Positions 17,505-28,242 of a stretch of DNA of 64,000 nucleotides are shown here, one piece after another. The notes beneath the pieces were generated by a model. That model was not told the DNA's origin, made no database searches, and was given only the letters and a program-made list of their open reading frames with translations. Origin of the DNA: Verrucomicrobiota bacterium (GTDB lineage: Bacteria > Verrucomicrobiota > Verrucomicrobiia > Limisphaerales > UBA11320); assembly GCA_016199985.1 (NCBI GenBank), contig JACQFQ010000008.1, forward strand, positions 1 through 64,000. Reading direction: 5' to 3'. The position numbers and the translations under genes are program-made. Within the stretch, counting starts at the first letter, position 1; the number at the start of each line of letters is the position of its first letter.

Positions 17505-17891
17505 CATCTGATCAAGAAGACGTCCGTCGTCAACCGCGATGCTCCCTCGGGGTCGAGCTGGGAGCCCAACACGGATGTTTACCTCGCCGACAACCGCCTG
17601 GTGATCAATGTCGAGCTAGCGGGGATGCGACGCGAGGACCTCGAGCTTTGCATCGACGGGAACGAACTCATCATTACAGGGCAGAGGCCGGATTGCGGCC
17701 GCCCCTCGGGATGTTCCTTCCTGGTGATGGAGATCCACTACGGATCCTTCACCTGCGCATTCGAGCTCATGGAAGGCTACGATTTGGCCGACGCGGTGGC
17801 GGCTTACCAAAACGGATTTCTCAAAATCGAGGTGCCGCAAGCTGTCCGTCCCCATCCCGAGCGCCGCGCTCTTCACATCGCTCACGACTGA
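17490..17891 (+). CDS. Hsp20/alpha-crystallin small heat shock protein
   Basis: A 133-aa small heat shock protein, an ATP-independent holdase that keeps unfolding proteins soluble. The alpha-crystallin domain covers about residues 25-120, with NTDVYLADNRLVINVELAGM, REDLELCIDGNELIITGQR and the final GFLKIEVP. A C-terminal I/V-x-I/V anchor motif is not obvious. The start is a GTG within a perfect hairpin, without a clear Shine-Dalgarno. It stands just before lon, a protease that shares the job of handling damaged proteins. A possible alternative internal start would remove part of the N-terminal arm. Confidence 0.88.
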   Translation: MNASRHLIKKTSVVNRDAPSGSSWEPNTDVYLADNRLVINVELAGMRREDLELCIDGNELIITGQRPDCGRPSGCSFLVMEIHYGSFTCAFELMEGYDLADAVAAYQNGFLKIEVPQAVRPHPERRALHIAHD

Positions 17892-18123
17892 GTCGTTGCG
17901 GAGCTTCGGCCCGCAACGAAAGCGACTCCGACGAAGACGGAGTGGGCGTCCTCGACCGCTCCAGTCCCCCAGTTCCAAGCAAGCCGCGTTGCCGGGCGTC
18001 AGGCTCGGGCGGCGATCCTTCGCGCCACGGGGGCAATCCGAATGGTTGCGAGGCTCCTCAAATATTGCTCAAGAAAACTAGTGAGAAAGATTGCCTGCCT
18101 CATTAGGGTCGGCCCCAGCTGCG

Positions 18124-20514
18124 ATGACCAGTCCTGATACCGAGTTTATTCGAATTCTTGGCGCAAGCGGTGGATCGAGCCCTGCCCGTTCTTCCGGAAA
18201 GCCTCTCCCGGACGTCCTTCCTGTGCTCGGGCTTTCCGATATTGTGATTTTCCCGGGAATGGTGGCCCCGCTGCTTGTCGAAACCGTCCAGAGCATCCGC
18301 CTGATCGACGATGTGGTGGAAGGCGATCGCCTTCTCGCGGTGGTGCTTCAGAAGAACGCCGAGTCGCAAAATCCCATGCCCGAGGAGATGTGGGAGCACG
18401 GCTGCGTGGCGAGGGTGCTCAAGATGATGAAGTTTCCCGACAACACCGTCCGGATTCTCATCGAGGGCCTCTGGCGAATCCGGGTCCGTGATTACGAAAC
18501 GCTTTCCCCCTACCTCCGCGCTCACGTTGAGGTCCTTAAGGATGAGTTGGATGAGTCCAACGAGCTGGTGGCCCTGGCGCGCAACGCGCATCAACAGTTT
18601 CAGGAAATCATCAAGTTGAGCCCTTCGATCCCGGAACAGGTGAAGGTGGCGGCGCTCAACACCGACGCCCCGGGCAACCTCAGCGACCTGATTGCGACGA
18701 ACCTGAATCTCAGCCTGGATGAGCGCCAGTACCTGATCCGCCAGAATAATGTCAAAGAGCGCCTGAACAACCTGCGGCCGCTGCTGACGCGAGAGCTGGA
18801 GGTGCTGTCCATCGGCTCCAAGATCCAGAACGAGGTCACCTCCTCGATGGCGAAGAGCCAGCGGGATTTCTTCCTTCGCGAGCAGATCCGGGCCATCCAG
18901 CGCGAGTTGGGCGAGGCCGATCCGGTGACCACCGAGGTCAACGCGCTTCGCGAGCAGGCGGAGAAGGCCTCCCTTCCCGAGGACGTCCAGAAGGTGGTGG
19001 CCAAGGAGTTGGAGCGTCTGCAGCAGCTCACGCCCGCCGTCGCGGAGTACGCCATCACGCGCAACTACCTGGACTGGCTGATCGACCTGCCCTGGCGTCG
19101 CTCCACCACTGACAATCTGGATCTCACCGCCGCGCGGAAGCTTCTGGACCAACACCATTACGGGCTGGAGAAGATCAAGGAACGGTTGATCGAGTTCCTG
19201 GCCGTGATCCAGCTGAAGAAGAATCTCAAGGGCCCGATTCTCTGCCTGGTCGGCCCGCCGGGCGTGGGCAAGACCTCGCTGGGCAAGAGTGTCGCGGACG
19301 CCCTCGGCCGCAAGTTTGCCCGTATCGCGCTCGGAGGCATGCGCGACGAGGCGGAGATCCGGGGGCACCGTCGGACTTATGTCGGGGCGATGCCGGGCCG
19401 GATCATCCAGAGCCTCCGTCGAGTGGGCAGCAACAATCCGGTGGTGCTCTTGGACGAGCTCGACAAGATCGGATCGGATTATCGGGGGGACCCCGCCGCG
19501 GCGCTTCTCGAGGTTCTCGATCCCCAGCAGAACAAGACCTTCACCGACCACTATCTGGACGTCCCCTTCGACCTATCCCAGGTGCTTTTCATGGCGACGG
19601 CCAACTGGCTGGACCCCGTGTATCCGGCGTTGGTGGACCGGCTCGAGGTCATCGAGCTGCCCAGCTACACCGCGAGCGAAAAGTTGTTCATCGCGCGGAG
19701 GCACCTGGTTCCGCGCCAGCTCGAGGAGCATGGGCTGGAGAAGGGCAAGATGAAGCTGCCCGAGGCGACCTTGAAGCGCCTGATGATCGATTACACCCGC
19801 GAGGCGGGGGTGCGTCAGCTCGAACGGGAGATCGGCTCGCTCGCGCGCAAATCCGCGCGGCGGTGGGTCGAGGGCGATCGCAATGGCGAGCCGTTGACCA
19901 TCCAGCCGGGCGATCTGAAAGAGTTCCTGGGGCTGCCGAAGTTCGCGCACGAGTCCGCCGAACGGATCACCGAGCCGGGGATCGCCACGGGGCTCGCCTG
20001 GACCCCGGTGGGCGGCGAGATTCTGTTCATAGAGGTCACGCGAATGCCGGGCACCGGACGTCTCAACCTGACGGGATCGCTGGGCGACGTCATGAAGGAG
20101 AGCGCCCAGACGGCGCTTAGCTACCTGCGAAGCCAGGCGAAGGCCCTCGCCTTGGATCTGCGCGATTTCGACAAGTTCGATCTCCATCTGCATGTCCCGG
20201 CGGGCGCGACACCCAAGGACGGCCCGAGCGCAGGGGTGACGATCGCCGTGGCGTTCGCGTCGCTGCTGTCTCATCGGAAGGTCAAGTCGGATGTCGCGAT
20301 GACCGGCGAGATCAGCCTCCGTGGGCGGGTGCTCCGGGTGGGCGGCATCAAGGAGAAGGTGATGGCCGCCGCGCGGTCCGGCATCCGCGAGCTCATTCTT
20401 TCGAACCAGAATGAGAACGACTGGCTCGAGGTGCCCGAAGAGATTCGCAAGAAGATGAAGGTTCACTTCGTCAAACAGATCGCCGAGGTGCTGCCTCGCG
20501 CGCTTGTGAAATGA
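18124..20514 (+). CDS. lon: ATP-dependent protease La (LonA)
   Basis: A 796-aa LonA serine protease that unfolds and degrades damaged and regulatory proteins in the cytosol. The N-terminal LON substrate domain (about 35-240, [20 protein letters not shown]) is followed by the AAA+ module with Walker [10 protein letters not shown] (377-385) and Walker [12 protein letters not shown] (440-450). The C-terminal protease domain has Ser702 in [10 protein letters not shown] and Lys745 in KEKVMAAA; the Ser-Lys spacing of 43 equals that of E. coli Lon. The start is uncertain: ATG 18124 or an in-frame TTG at 18091. It follows hsp20 and overlaps the next gene by 4 bases. Confidence 0.95.
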   Translation: MTSPDTEFIRILGASGGSSPARSSGKPLPDVLPVLGLSDIVIFPGMVAPLLVETVQSIRLIDDVVEGDRLLAVVLQKNAESQNPMPEEMWEHGCVARVLKMMKFPDNTVRILIEGLWRIRVRDYETLSPYLRAHVEVLKDELDESNELVALARNAHQQFQEIIKLSPSIPEQVKVAALNTDAPGNLSDLIATNLNLSLDERQYLIRQNNVKERLNNLRPLLTRELEVLSIGSKIQNEVTSSMAKSQRDFFLREQIRAIQRELGEADPVTTEVNALREQAEKASLPEDVQKVVAKELERLQQLTPAVAEYAITRNYLDWLIDLPWRRSTTDNLDLTAARKLLDQHHYGLEKIKERLIEFLAVIQLKKNLKGPILCLVGPPGVGKTSLGKSVADALGRKFARIALGGMRDEAEIRGHRRTYVGAMPGRIIQSLRRVGSNNPVVLLDELDKIGSDYRGDPAAALLEVLDPQQNKTFTDHYLDVPFDLSQVLFMATANWLDPVYPALVDRLEVIELPSYTASEKLFIARRHLVPRQLEEHGLEKGKMKLPEATLKRLMIDYTREAGVRQLEREIGSLARKSARRWVEGDRNGEPLTIQPGDLKEFLGLPKFAHESAERITEPGIATGLAWTPVGGEILFIEVTRMPGTGRLNLTGSLGDVMKESAQTALSYLRSQAKALALDLRDFDKFDLHLHVPAGATPKDGPSAGVTIAVAFASLLSHRKVKSDVAMTGEISLRGRVLRVGGIKEKVMAAARSGIRELILSNQNENDWLEVPEEIRKKMKVHFVKQIAEVLPRALVK

Positions 20515-21242
20515 AACGTCGCCGTCGCCTCGCCCCGGCTCTTCTCGCGTTCTTGTCGACCGCCGCCGCGTGGACCGTGGCCGGCCCGACGGCCTCCCCT
20601 GAGCGGATCGATGGCGAGCGTTTGGCGCGTCAGCTCCGTTCCTCCCCGCCTCAGGATCCGGTGACCCTCCGGGGGCGGCTCAATGTCCGCGACTCCAGCG
20701 GGAACATCCGCGACGTGCCCTTTCAGTTTAAGTCGGTCGTCACGCCCACGAACTGGCTGACCATCTACCGCGCCTCGCCCGTGGGCACGAACATCAGCCA
20801 GCCCCTGGCCGTGATCCACGGGCCCGATCAGCCCAACACCTATTGGGAGGCGAAGACCGACTCGCCTGACTCCTGGGTGGCGCTTGAGAACGGCGACGCG
20901 GCGAAGGCCTTCGCCGGATCCGACTTCACCATCGCCGACCTCGGGCTGGAGTTTCTTCACTGGCCGACGCAGAAGCTGGCGCGCGTGGAGATGCGGAAGA
21001 GCCGGTCCTGCCATGTGCTGGAGAGCAGTCGGCCCGCGGACAAGGGCTGGGAGTATGTTCGCGTCCTGTCGTGGGTGGACGTGGAGTCGGGCGGAATCCT
21101 GGTCGCGGAGGCCTACGACGCAAGCAACAAGCTCCTGAAGGAGTTCGTCGTGAACAAGGTCAAGAATCGGCAGGTGGAGCAAATGGAGATTCGAAACGCG
21201 CAAGCCCGGTCTCGCACCCGGCTGGACTTCGAGGTTCAGTAA
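20511..21242 (+). CDS. Outer-membrane lipoprotein-sorting (LolA-like) protein
   Basis: A 243-aa exported protein with a basic, hydrophobic N-terminus (RRRRLAPALLAFLSTAAAW). Residues 40-240 look like the LolA/LppX-like beta-barrel half used to carry lipids or lipoproteins: repeated amphipathic strands, with TPTNWLTIYR, TYWEAKTDSPDSWVAL, DLGLEFLHWP, and a Cys-containing KSRSCHVLESSR. The start ATG overlaps the lon TGA (ATGA), so it is translated with lon. No lipobox is present. The role in lipid or lipoprotein transport is inferred from the fold resemblance. Confidence 0.75.
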   Translation: MKRRRRLAPALLAFLSTAAAWTVAGPTASPERIDGERLARQLRSSPPQDPVTLRGRLNVRDSSGNIRDVPFQFKSVVTPTNWLTIYRASPVGTNISQPLAVIHGPDQPNTYWEAKTDSPDSWVALENGDAAKAFAGSDFTIADLGLEFLHWPTQKLARVEMRKSRSCHVLESSRPADKGWEYVRVLSWVDVESGGILVAEAYDASNKLLKEFVVNKVKNRQVEQMEIRNAQARSRTRLDFEVQ

Positions 21243-21250
21243 CCTTGTCG

Positions 21251-21277
21251 CGGGCCGATCGTCATAACGAAGGCCCG
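21251..21277 (+). terminator. Hairpin after the lon operon
   Basis: CGGGCC (21251-21256) pairs with GGCCCG (21272-21277) across a 15-base loop, between the LolA-like gene and the sigma factor. There is no T-run, so it may be a weak terminator or unrelated. Confidence 0.25.
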
Positions 21278-21315
21278 TGGGAACTGTCGAATGATTAGTG
21301 GTGTCTGAAACAACA

Positions 21316-21888
21316 ATGTCCCAGGAAAACCCCGCATCCTCGCAGCCGCCGGGATCCGCGACAGCGGCGTCTCCGCCGTCGGCGCCCAACGATTTCGCGA
21401 CGATCTACCAGGAGCACGGACGACAGGTCTACTACGTCGCGCTGCGCATGCTCGGGGATCCGGCGCAGGCGGAGGACGCCACGCATGACGTGTTCGTGAA
21501 GGTCTACAGGAACCTGGACCGATTCCGCGGGGAATCGTGCATCCGCACCTGGCTTTATCGCATCACGATGAACCACTGCCAGAACCTCCTGAAATCCTGG
21601 CAGCACCGGAACATCCACTCCAACGCCGACGACGCGATCTGGGAAACGAGCGTCGGCCCGGAGGAGTCGCCGCTGGAAGTGCTGGAAACGCAGGAGCTCG
21701 GCGGCCGGATCCAGAAGACGCTCGACGTGCTGCCGGTGGAGTATCGGAAGCTGCTGCTGCTCGTGGCCGACCAGGAGCTCAGCTATGAGCAAATCGCCCA
21801 GATCACCGAGCAGAGCGTCGACGCGGTGCGCGGCAAGCTGCATCGCGCCCGCAAAGCGTTCGCTCAACATTTTCGCACAACCTCCTGA
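21316..21888 (+). CDS. ECF-type RNA polymerase sigma factor
   Basis: A 190-aa extracytoplasmic-function sigma factor that directs RNA polymerase to a small regulon. Region 2 spans about residues 24-90 (DFATIYQEHGRQVYYVALRM, then GDPAQAEDATHDVFVKVYRN, FRGESCIRTWLYRI). Region 4 (about 125-185) has VLPVEYRKLLLLV, the HTH ELSYEQIAQITEQSVDAVRG and KLHRARKAF. The start is unclear: ATG 21316 is used, and GTG codons at 21298 and 21301 are in frame. No anti-sigma gene with a recognisable zinc motif follows; the next genes are an 84-residue protein and a membrane TPR protein. Confidence 0.92.
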   Translation: MSQENPASSQPPGSATAASPPSAPNDFATIYQEHGRQVYYVALRMLGDPAQAEDATHDVFVKVYRNLDRFRGESCIRTWLYRITMNHCQNLLKSWQHRNIHSNADDAIWETSVGPEESPLEVLETQELGGRIQKTLDVLPVEYRKLLLLVADQELSYEQIAQITEQSVDAVRGKLHRARKAFAQHFRTTS

Positions 21889-21900
21889 CCCGTCCGAGCC

Positions 21901-22155
21901 ATGAAGCCCAAGAATCCCAAGTCCTCGTCGTCGAAGCCTCCATCCGAGGTTCAGCTGAAGCCCGACGCTTCGCAGGAGATGCAGCAGGTGCTCACGTTCG
22001 AAACCGTGGAGGAACTCCTGAGCTACGACCGGAGCGAAACCGTGATTCCCGAACGCATCATCCGGAAGCTCCGCCACGCCATGCCGGGACAGGACATTCT
22101 GCCGATAAAGCCCATGGGCGCCGAAACCGCGTGGAAGCCGCGGGCGAAGGACTAG
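21901..22155 (+). CDS. Small hypothetical protein in the ECF sigma operon
   Basis: An 84-aa soluble protein that starts 12 bases after the sigma factor stop. The first 25 residues are Lys/Ser/Pro-rich and probably disordered. Residues 30-65 are predicted helical (VLTFETVEELLSYDRSETV, PERIIRKLRHAMPG). There is no membrane segment, Cys pair or known domain. Position makes it a candidate modulator of the sigma factor, but nothing in its sequence proves this. Confidence 0.65.
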   Translation: MKPKNPKSSSSKPPSEVQLKPDASQEMQQVLTFETVEELLSYDRSETVIPERIIRKLRHAMPGQDILPIKPMGAETAWKPRAKD

Positions 22156-22167
22156 ACCGATTCACGC

Positions 22168-23421
22168 ATGGAAACGTCCACATCCATCAGCGTTCTCAAG
22201 GGCCTGGTTGTGCTCCTGGCGCTGATCGGGGTGATGATCGGGTTCATGGTTTGCACCGTGAAGCGGAGCAAGGATCCGGGGGCGATCCAGGTCAAGTGGA
22301 TCATCACCATCATCATCGTCTCCGGGCTCTTCACGTTCGTCAGGGGCATCGAGCTTTTCTCGTATGCGGGGGCGTTTACAGTCCCGTTCGCTTGCATGGC
22401 CGTGGGCGTGGCCATGGCGATTCTTTGGGGGCCGCACATTGCGGCTTTTCTCGCCAGCCCCGTGACCAACGCGATCTCGGGCGGGGATGAACAGATCAAG
22501 GCGCGCCCGATTTACTCCATGGCGCAGGCTCGTCGGAAGATGGGCAAGTACGCGGAGGCCGTGGAGTTGGTCCAAGCGCAGCTCGAGCGTTTTCCCGCGG
22601 ACTACGAAGGGGAGATGCTTCTCGCCGCCATTCATGTGGAGGATCTCAACGATATCAACCGGGGCGAAGTCACGGTTAAGCGGATCTGCAACCGGCCCGC
22701 GACTCCGCCGGCCCAGGTGGCCGGGGCGCTCAGCACGCTCGCCGACTGGCAGCAGCGCTACGCGCAGAACAACGAAATGGCGCGGCAGGCGCTGGAAGAG
22801 ATCAGCCGTCTTCTCCCGGACTCCGAATACGATCGCGCGGCCCGTCAACGCGTGGCTCACCTCGCCAGCGACCAATCGCTGTTGGATCAACATGATCGGC
22901 CTCGCGTTGTGATGAAGGAAGGCGTCAAGCGGATCGGCCTCGTCAAGAACGCGCCCCAGATCGCGCCCGCCACGCCAACACCCGCGGACGAGGCGATGGC
23001 TCTTGTCGAGCGGCTGAAGAAGCATCCGGACGACAACGAGGCCGGGGAGCGGCTGGCCCATGTTTACGCGATGGATTTCCACCGGGCGGACATGGGGATC
23101 GGAGAACTCGAACGGCTGATCGCGCGACCGCACCAGCTCCCGAAGGATATCGCCCGATGGATCAACGCCATCGCGGATATCCAGATCAAGGAACTCGGCA
23201 ACGTGGAGGCCGCCTCCGCGTCCTTGCAGAGAATCATTGATCTGTTCCCGAAGTCCGCCTCCGCGGACCTGGCGCGTTCCCGGATGCACACGCTCAAGCG
23301 GGAGCATCGCGGGCAGGAAAAAACCGCCGCCCTCCACCTCGGGGAGTATGAGCAGCGGTTGGGCCTGAGAACAGGCGGCGGCGATCCTCAGCGGCGCGAG
23401 GATGACGCGGGTCGGGCCTGA
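22168..23421 (+). CDS. Membrane protein with TPR-like C-terminal domain
   Basis: A 417-aa protein that follows the sigma factor and the small gene closely. The first 105 residues hold about three membrane helices (VVLLALIGVMIGFMVCTV, WIITIIIVSGLFTFV, FACMAVGVAMAILWG). Residues about 115-400 are helical TPR-like pairs (MAQARRKMGKYAEAVELVQ, GERLAHVYAMDFHRADMGIG), with Asp/Pro-rich linkers around 270. This suits a scaffold or assembly factor at the inner membrane. Its last 34 bases overlap the convergent lipoprotein gene. The link to the sigma factor suggests a role in envelope stress. Confidence 0.8.
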   Translation: METSTSISVLKGLVVLLALIGVMIGFMVCTVKRSKDPGAIQVKWIITIIIVSGLFTFVRGIELFSYAGAFTVPFACMAVGVAMAILWGPHIAAFLASPVTNAISGGDEQIKARPIYSMAQARRKMGKYAEAVELVQAQLERFPADYEGEMLLAAIHVEDLNDINRGEVTVKRICNRPATPPAQVAGALSTLADWQQRYAQNNEMARQALEEISRLLPDSEYDRAARQRVAHLASDQSLLDQHDRPRVVMKEGVKRIGLVKNAPQIAPATPTPADEAMALVERLKKHPDDNEAGERLAHVYAMDFHRADMGIGELERLIARPHQLPKDIARWINAIADIQIKELGNVEAASASLQRIIDLFPKSASADLARSRMHTLKREHRGQEKTAALHLGEYEQRLGLRTGGGDPQRREDDAGRA

Positions 23422-23846
23422 TTTTGATCCACGGCGGGGACGAAGGGAGGCACAGGCTTGTCGGTGGCGAGGCGCAGCGCGATCTGCTTGTCGATCTCGC
23501 TCGCCAGGCCGATGTCGGCGCCGCCCCCTCGGGCGCGCACCTGGACTGTGGCGCGCGACCACCGGTCGCCGAGCGAATCCACCCTCACCCACACATGGCG
23601 GGTGTCGATGATGCCCTCCACGGTGTTGATGATCGTGTTTTCGCCGGTGAGTTGGCCGTTGAGCGACACTGTGTCCTTCGCGGCGCGGAAGACCTTGTCG
23701 ACGGCGGCCTCATAGCGACCTTCGATCTTGTCCTTCGCGAGCGGATTCGCCCACCATTTGTGCCGGTCGTCGACAGTCCGCACGCAGCCCGCCCAGGAGG
23801 AAATCAAGATCACCGCCAAAATCCAGTTGCCCAATCGCTTCAACAT
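23388..23846 (-). CDS. Predicted lipoprotein, DUF3568-like
   Basis: A 152-aa lipoprotein with signal sequence WILAVILISS and the lipobox WAGC. The mature part carries YEAAVDKVFRAAKDTVS, a helix, followed by strands with THIN-type polar residues (GENTIINTVEGII, RATVQVRARG) that recall DUF3568-like lipoproteins. The C-terminus is polar and short. It converges on and overlaps the TPR gene. No function is known. Confidence 0.75.
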   Translation of the reverse strand: MLKRLGNWILAVILISSWAGCVRTVDDRHKWWANPLAKDKIEGRYEAAVDKVFRAAKDTVSLNGQLTGENTIINTVEGIIDTRHVWVRVDSLGDRWSRATVQVRARGGGADIGLASEIDKQIALRLATDKPVPPFVPAVDQNQARPASSSRR

Positions 23847-23960
23847 GCACGCGTGATGCTAGAAACCCTCCGCACCGTCAAGCCCGCAATTCGCGCGCGC
23901 TCAAATCCCGCGCTTGTCAGAACGCGTGGGCTGAGGCTTACTTCGCCCGATTTTTATCGG

Positions 23961-25754
<1,794 letters not shown>

Positions 25755-25814
25755 CGGCCCGTCACATCCCCCGGAATCTTGCCCTGCCGGATGCGTTTCA
25801 TTACAGTCGCCCTC

Positions 25815-26291
25815 ATGTCATTTCGAACCGTCATCAGCGCCCCTGTTGCGCGGCTGCTGGTTTGTTGCCTGTTGTCGCTCCTGCTCGGCGGCGGCTGCTC
25901 CTCCTTCAACTACGAGTGGCGCCAAACGGTGAAGAAGTCCGACGCGCCCCAGGACGCGAAGCTCGGACCTTGGGAAGGAGCCTGGACCAGCGAGCCCAGC
26001 GGCCATTCGGGCCGGCTCCGATGCCTCCTCTCTCCCGGCGGCCCGACCGGAACCCAGGCCCGCTTCCGCGCGACCTATGCCAGGATTCTCACCTTTGAAT
26101 ACAAGGTTCCTTTGCGCATGACGCCCCAATCCGACGGACAGAAGTTCGAGGGATCGGCGAATCTCGGAAAACTGGCCGGAGGCGTCTACAGCTACGATGG
26201 CTTTCTCTCCTCCACCCAGTTCTTCTCCACCTACAAATGCCGCTACGATCATGGCGTATTCCGAATGACGCGTCCGCAGCCCAGGCGCTGA
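25815..26291 (+). CDS. Predicted lipoprotein of unknown function
   Basis: A 158-aa protein with a signal sequence ending in the lipobox LGGGC. After the Cys come about 130 residues with alternating strands (WEGAWTSEPSGHSGRLRCLL, RFRATYARILTFEYKVPL) and FEGSANLGKLAGGVYSYDG, which suggests a small beta-barrel or lipocalin-like fold. An upstream ATG at 25791 is possible but makes the n-region long. It stands alone between carB and the ABC-F gene. Confidence 0.7.
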   Translation: MSFRTVISAPVARLLVCCLLSLLLGGGCSSFNYEWRQTVKKSDAPQDAKLGPWEGAWTSEPSGHSGRLRCLLSPGGPTGTQARFRATYARILTFEYKVPLRMTPQSDGQKFEGSANLGKLAGGVYSYDGFLSSTQFFSTYKCRYDHGVFRMTRPQPRR

Positions 26292-26351
26292 GAGAAGGAC
26301 GACCGCGCCGAGTTGAGTTGTGATTTTCCGGTTTCTTCGAGAGTCTGACCC

Positions 26352-28235
26352 ATGCTGACAATCTCAGGCCTGAGCAAGAGTTACGGGGGCCGCGTCCTCC
26401 TGGAGGACGCAACGCTCCAGGTGAACCGCGGGGAGCGCCTGGGTTTGGTCGGGCCGAATGGCGCCGGGAAATCCACCCTTTTTCAACTCATGCTCGGCTC
26501 GCTGGCGTCCGACGCTGGCTCCATCGTTTTCGAACGCGGAGCGCGAGTCGGGTATCTTCCTCAGGAAAGCCTGCCCGTCCAGAACGAGACCGTGCTCGAG
26601 CTGGCGACCACGCAGCGCCTCGACTTCCACCGGGAAGCGGACGAATACCACGATGGCCACGAGGACTACCAGGCCGTGGTGAAGGCCAAGAGGATCCTGA
26701 AAGGCCTGAGCTTTCGCGACAAGGATTTCGAGCGTCCCGCGCGCGAGCTCAGCGGCGGCTGGATCATGCGGACCCACCTGGCGCGGCTCCTCGTCCAAGA
26801 GCCCGATCTGCTGATGCTTGACGAGCCCACCAACCATCTCGACCTCGATTCCCTTCTGTGGCTGCAGGAGTACCTCACCCGCTATCCGGGCGCCGTGTTG
26901 ATGATTTCACATGACCGCGAATTCCTGAACCGGTTGGTTCAAGGCATCGCCGAGATTCGCAACAGCCGGCTGATGCGCTACCGGGGCAACTACGACGATT
27001 ATCTCAATCAGCGCGAGGCGTTCGAGGGGCAGCAGCTCGCCGCCTACAAGAGCCAGCAGCGTGAAATCGAGCGACTCATGCGGTTCGTCGATCGTTTTCG
27101 GGCGAAGAACACCAAGGCCGCGCAGGCGCAGAGCAAGCTGAAGCAGGTCGAGCGCATGGAGAAGATCGACGCGCCCGAAGACGCCTCCCGCTCGATCCGT
27201 TTTCGATTTCCGCAGCCTGAGCGCACCGGCCAAAAGGTCATCACGCTCAAAAACATTCACCACGCCTACGGCGAGAACGTCGTTTATCACGGGATGGAGT
27301 TTCAGGCGGAGCGCGCTCAGCGGATCGTGCTGGTGGGCCCGAACGGCGCGGGCAAGTCCACCCTGCTCAAGCTGCTGGCGGGCGTCCTCACGCCGCAATC
27401 AGGCGAGCGCGAGCTCGGGTATCACGTCAAGTTCGGCTACTTCGCGCAGCATCGCGTCGAGATGCTTCAGGCCGACCGCACGGTTTTCGAGGAGGCCTCG
27501 GACACGCCGCAGCGCGTGACGGAGGAATTCATCCGCACCGTCCTGGGGAGCTTCCTGTTCCAGGGCGACGATGTGTTCAAGCCGGTGCGCGTTCTGAGCG
27601 GCGGGGAGAAGAGCCGTCTGGCGCTGGTGAAGCTTCTGCTTGATCCGCCCAATCTGTTGCTCATGGACGAGCCCACAACCCACCTCGACATGGCGAGCAT
27701 CGACGCTTTGCTCTTCGCTCTCGACCAGTTCGAGGGAACGCTCATTTTCATCAGCCATGACGTCTATTTCATTCGGGCGCTGGCGAATCACGTGACGCAT
27801 GTTCAGAACGGCGAGATCCGCCATTATCCGGGCGACTATCAGTACTACCTCGACAAGCGGGCGTCCGATGCGGCCCGGGCCGCGACCGTTGCGCAGGCCG
27901 TCCCCCGCGACGGCGGACAGCGTCGGGCGGCGGAAGCGGCCATAAGCGTCAGCGCGCCGAAGTCGAAGGAAGATCGTCGGAGGGAAGCCGAGGATCGGCA
28001 GGTCAAGAGCCGCGAGCGACGCGAGCTCCAGACGCGGGTGACGGCTTTGGAGAAGGCGATTCACAATCTGGAGGCGAAGCAGCAATCGCTCACGGACGAG
28101 CTACAACGGCCTGAAACGCATCAAGCGTCGGGGCGTTCGTTTGAGATCAGCCAGGAGATGACGCGAGTCGGCGGCGAGGTGCAGCGTCTGACAAAGGAAT
28201 GGGAAGCCGCCGCGACGCGTCTGGCCGCGCTGTGA
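26352..28235 (+). CDS. ABC-F family ATPase
   Basis: A 627-aa ABC-F protein: two ATP-binding domains fused, no membrane part. The first Walker A is GPNGAGKST (34-42) and the signature LSGGW; the second is GPNGAGKST near residue 330 with LSGGEKSRLAL. Walker B segments are DLLMLDEPTNHLDL and NLLLMDEPTTHLDM. The linker between the domains and the C-terminal coiled coil (about 530-625, Glu/Arg/Gln heptads) resemble the Uup/EttA group, which acts on ribosomes during translation or antibiotic resistance. The member cannot be named more exactly. Confidence 0.92.
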   Translation: MLTISGLSKSYGGRVLLEDATLQVNRGERLGLVGPNGAGKSTLFQLMLGSLASDAGSIVFERGARVGYLPQESLPVQNETVLELATTQRLDFHREADEYHDGHEDYQAVVKAKRILKGLSFRDKDFERPARELSGGWIMRTHLARLLVQEPDLLMLDEPTNHLDLDSLLWLQEYLTRYPGAVLMISHDREFLNRLVQGIAEIRNSRLMRYRGNYDDYLNQREAFEGQQLAAYKSQQREIERLMRFVDRFRAKNTKAAQAQSKLKQVERMEKIDAPEDASRSIRFRFPQPERTGQKVITLKNIHHAYGENVVYHGMEFQAERAQRIVLVGPNGAGKSTLLKLLAGVLTPQSGERELGYHVKFGYFAQHRVEMLQADRTVFEEASDTPQRVTEEFIRTVLGSFLFQGDDVFKPVRVLSGGEKSRLALVKLLLDPPNLLLMDEPTTHLDMASIDALLFALDQFEGTLIFISHDVYFIRALANHVTHVQNGEIRHYPGDYQYYLDKRASDAARAATVAQAVPRDGGQRRAAEAAISVSAPKSKEDRRREAEDRQVKSRERRELQTRVTALEKAIHNLEAKQQSLTDELQRPETHQASGRSFEISQEMTRVGGEVQRLTKEWEAAATRLAAL

Positions 28236-28242
28236 CGCGCGA

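Noticed and set aside
18103..19551. 482-aa minus-strand frame opposite lon
   Set aside because: A His/Leu/Asp-rich shadow frame of a gene with all Lon motifs in order.
23424..23960. Upstream extension of CarB
   Set aside because: The frame is open only because it runs antisense to the lipoprotein gene; it carries none of the N-terminal CarB motifs.
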